From: Paraglaciecola sp. MB-3u-78
GTDB lineage: Bacteria > Pseudomonadota > Gammaproteobacteria > Enterobacterales > Alteromonadaceae
Reading direction: 5' to 3'
DNA length: 64,000 nt
NCBI RefSeq assembly: GCF_002835935.1
Contig: NZ_PJCF01000006.1
Span: 558,001 to 622,000, forward strand
Shown: one piece after another, positions 62,653-64,000 of the stretch
How positions within the stretch are numbered: the first letter of the stretch is position 1
How the letters are laid out: every line of letters starts with the position of its first letter
The notes under the pieces: model-generated
The model's database searches: none
Told to the model about the DNA's origin: nothing
What the model saw: only the letters and a program-made list of their open reading frames with translations
Position numbers and translations under genes: made by a program

Positions 62653-64000
62653 GTGAATAAAGTGAATACAAAACCCCAAGCAGTGAGGATTTTAATCTTT
62701 GGTCATAAAGAATTTAGTCAGCTGATGACAAGTGTCTTGCCCGAATTTGGGGGACAGGCAAAATTTAAATTATTCGATGCCATAGTCGGCAGTGTATCGG
62801 AAATAGATGAACATATTAGTAGTTTTTTACCCGATGTAATTGTCAGTGCTGGCTCTAATGCAGCCTACTTGAAGTCAGCCTTAGATTTACCCGTTGTATC
62901 CTTAGATTGCAGTGTCATAGATATTATTTCAGCATTAAAACGTGCTGCCCAAGTGGCTCGCAAAATAGTGATGATTAATTTTGCTGAAGCGTCACCTGTT
63001 GTGCCCGTGTTAGAAGCGGCATTGAATGTCACGGTGCAAGAGGAAATTTATACCACTGCCGAACAAGCCCGTGAATTATTTCAGTTAACACGTCAGCAGC
63101 CCAATATTGCCTATGTCGGGGCTAGTTTGGTGTGCGGTTTGGCTACCCAACATGGTATCCCTTCTTTTTTGTTATACAGTGCGGACTCCTGTCGCCAAAC
63201 CATTGCTAGTGCCATTCGAATAGCCAATGAACAGTTAGTGACGAATCAAGGTGCTGCGTTAACTAATTGGTTGTTGAAACAATCAAAAACACCGATTTTT
63301 ATGACCGACGAAGATGGTCAGTCTATTATTTTTAATCAAGCCGCTAGGCATGATTTAGGTGTGGAAAACGACAACTGTTCAGATTTAGAAAGTCTCATTC
63401 ACTCCGAAGAAATAACCCGTCCCACAGACGGCGAGTGTCGAATTCAAGGGATTGACTGGTGGTTCCATCAAGATTGTGTGATGACAAAAGGTAAACCTCT
63501 TTATATTTACCAATTATATAGAAAAAAGCCTAAACCAGAAAAAGCCAAAGCCTCCTCTCGTCACAAATTAGTCTTTGAGTCATCCGCTATACAAAAAGTG
63601 ATGCAGCAGGTCAGGGCATTTTCTTCTTCACCCAGTAATGTATTAATTTATGGTGAATCTGGAACAGGTAAGGAGCTTATTGCTCGTTCGGTACATGCAG
63701 CTAGTCCATTTTCAGAAGGTCATTTTGTCGCCCTTAACTGCTCATCCATCCCTACTGAATTGTTTGAAGGAGAACTCTTTGGGCATCGGGATGGTGCCTA
63801 TACTGGAGCCAAGCGAGGTGGCAGGAAAGGACTCATCGAAGAGGCGCAGGATGGGGTGTTATTTCTTGATGAAATCAGTGAGCTTGCACTTGATCAACAA
63901 TCAAAGTTACTGCGGTTTTTGCAAGAGCGTCATTATCGACCTTTAGGCTCTAATGAAGAAAAGCCTGCCAATTTAAAAGTGGTCGCTGCATCCAATAAAG
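62653..64000 (+). CDS. prpR: PrpR-type sigma54-dependent activator (5' part, runs off the window)
   Basis: 449 residues visible from a GTG with SD CTGGAGAG. The N-terminal PrpR sensor domain (about 10-190: DVIVSAGSNAAYLKSALDLP, VVSLDCSVIDIISALKRAAQ) is followed by a PAS-like region (TPIFMTDEDGQSIIFNQAA) and the AAA+ domain: Walker A YGESGTGKELIA, the GAYTGA sigma54-contact loop, Walker B GVLFLDEISEL. Family members sense 2-methylcitrate and activate propionate catabolism. The DNA-binding domain lies beyond the window edge. Confidence 0.9.
   Translation, partial: MNKVNTKPQAVRILIFGHKEFSQLMTSVLPEFGGQAKFKLFDAIVGSVSEIDEHISSFLPDVIVSAGSNAAYLKSALDLPVVSLDCSVIDIISALKRAAQVARKIVMINFAEASPVVPVLEAALNVTVQEEIYTTAEQARELFQLTRQQPNIAYVGASLVCGLATQHGIPSFLLYSADSCRQTIASAIRIANEQLVTNQGAALTNWLLKQSKTPIFMTDEDGQSIIFNQAARHDLGVENDNCSDLESLIHSEEITRPTDGECRIQGIDWWFHQDCVMTKGKPLYIYQLYRKKPKPEKAKASSRHKLVFESSAIQKVMQQVRAFSSSPSNVLIYGESGTGKELIARSVHAASPFSEGHFVALNCSSIPTELFEGELFGHRDGAYTGAKRGGRKGLIEEAQDGVLFLDEISELALDQQSKLLRFLQERHYRPLGSNEEKPANLKVVAASNK

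Noticed and set aside
1-64000. tRNA or rRNA genes
   Set aside because: None could be recognised by eye in the intergenic regions; a covariance search would be decisive.

Overview
This 64 kb window looks like chromosome of a marine gammaproteobacterium of the Alteromonadaceae (Paraglaciecola/Glaciecola/Alteromonas type). The grounds are gene content and order, with no database search: a priA-ftsN-hslVU block with rpmE and maeB on the other side, a complete hut operon, a split Mrp-type antiporter operon, AT-rich intergenic DNA and a sedentary integron.

Layout. 1-17.2 kb is ordinary chromosome: an isomerase fragment, a nitroreductase, a membrane-anchored LytTR regulator, a secreted alpha/beta hydrolase, the ABC-F protein YbiT, a penicillin-acylase-family lipoprotein, an orphan holin plus endolysin pair, and the histidine-utilisation genes hutG-hutI / hutC-hutU-hutH, which diverge around a perfect 36-bp palindrome.

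17.4-36.0 kb is a chromosomal integron. It starts with a truncated integron integrase gene on the minus strand. The integrase promoter carried a LexA box (CTGT-N8-ACAG), and a 1,040-bp IS1595-family element is inserted in its exact centre, with the 8-bp spacer duplicated as the target-site duplication. Beyond it lie about two dozen attC sites in one orientation. Their cassettes encode small membrane proteins, a lipoprotein, proteins of unknown function, five toxin-antitoxin pairs, and two kinds of cassette without a convincing gene, one of them present three times. Three further mobile elements sit in the array: an IS91-like element with a coupled tyrosine recombinase, an ORF-less group II intron lying precisely at a cassette junction, and a group IIC intron with its reverse transcriptase inside another attC. 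The array ends in a truncated attC next to a decayed REP-associated transposase gene and an IS30 remnant.

37.8-41.2 kb holds a GDP-mannose 3,5-epimerase-like gene, a glycosyltransferase, a decayed unknown gene and a 170-bp inverted-repeat element. 41.3-53.8 kb is transcribed on the minus strand: an RND efflux permease with its membrane-fusion protein, then a ten-gene operon for a multi-subunit cation/H+ antiporter with three separate MrpD/NuoL-type subunits, headed by a small secreted Rap1a/Tai-like protein. 54.1-64 kb is housekeeping: hslU, hslV, an ftsN-like SPOR gene, priA, rpmE, two candidate small ORFs (one with an ATT start), maeB, a VOC-fold protein, and the 5' part of a PrpR-type sigma54 activator that runs off the window.

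The most notable observations are the IS1595 insertion in the LexA operator combined with loss of the integrase C-terminal half (probably silencing the integron), two unrelated group II introns both placed at attC sites, a repeated gene-less cassette, and a MITE-like family one member of which completes the stop codon of priA.
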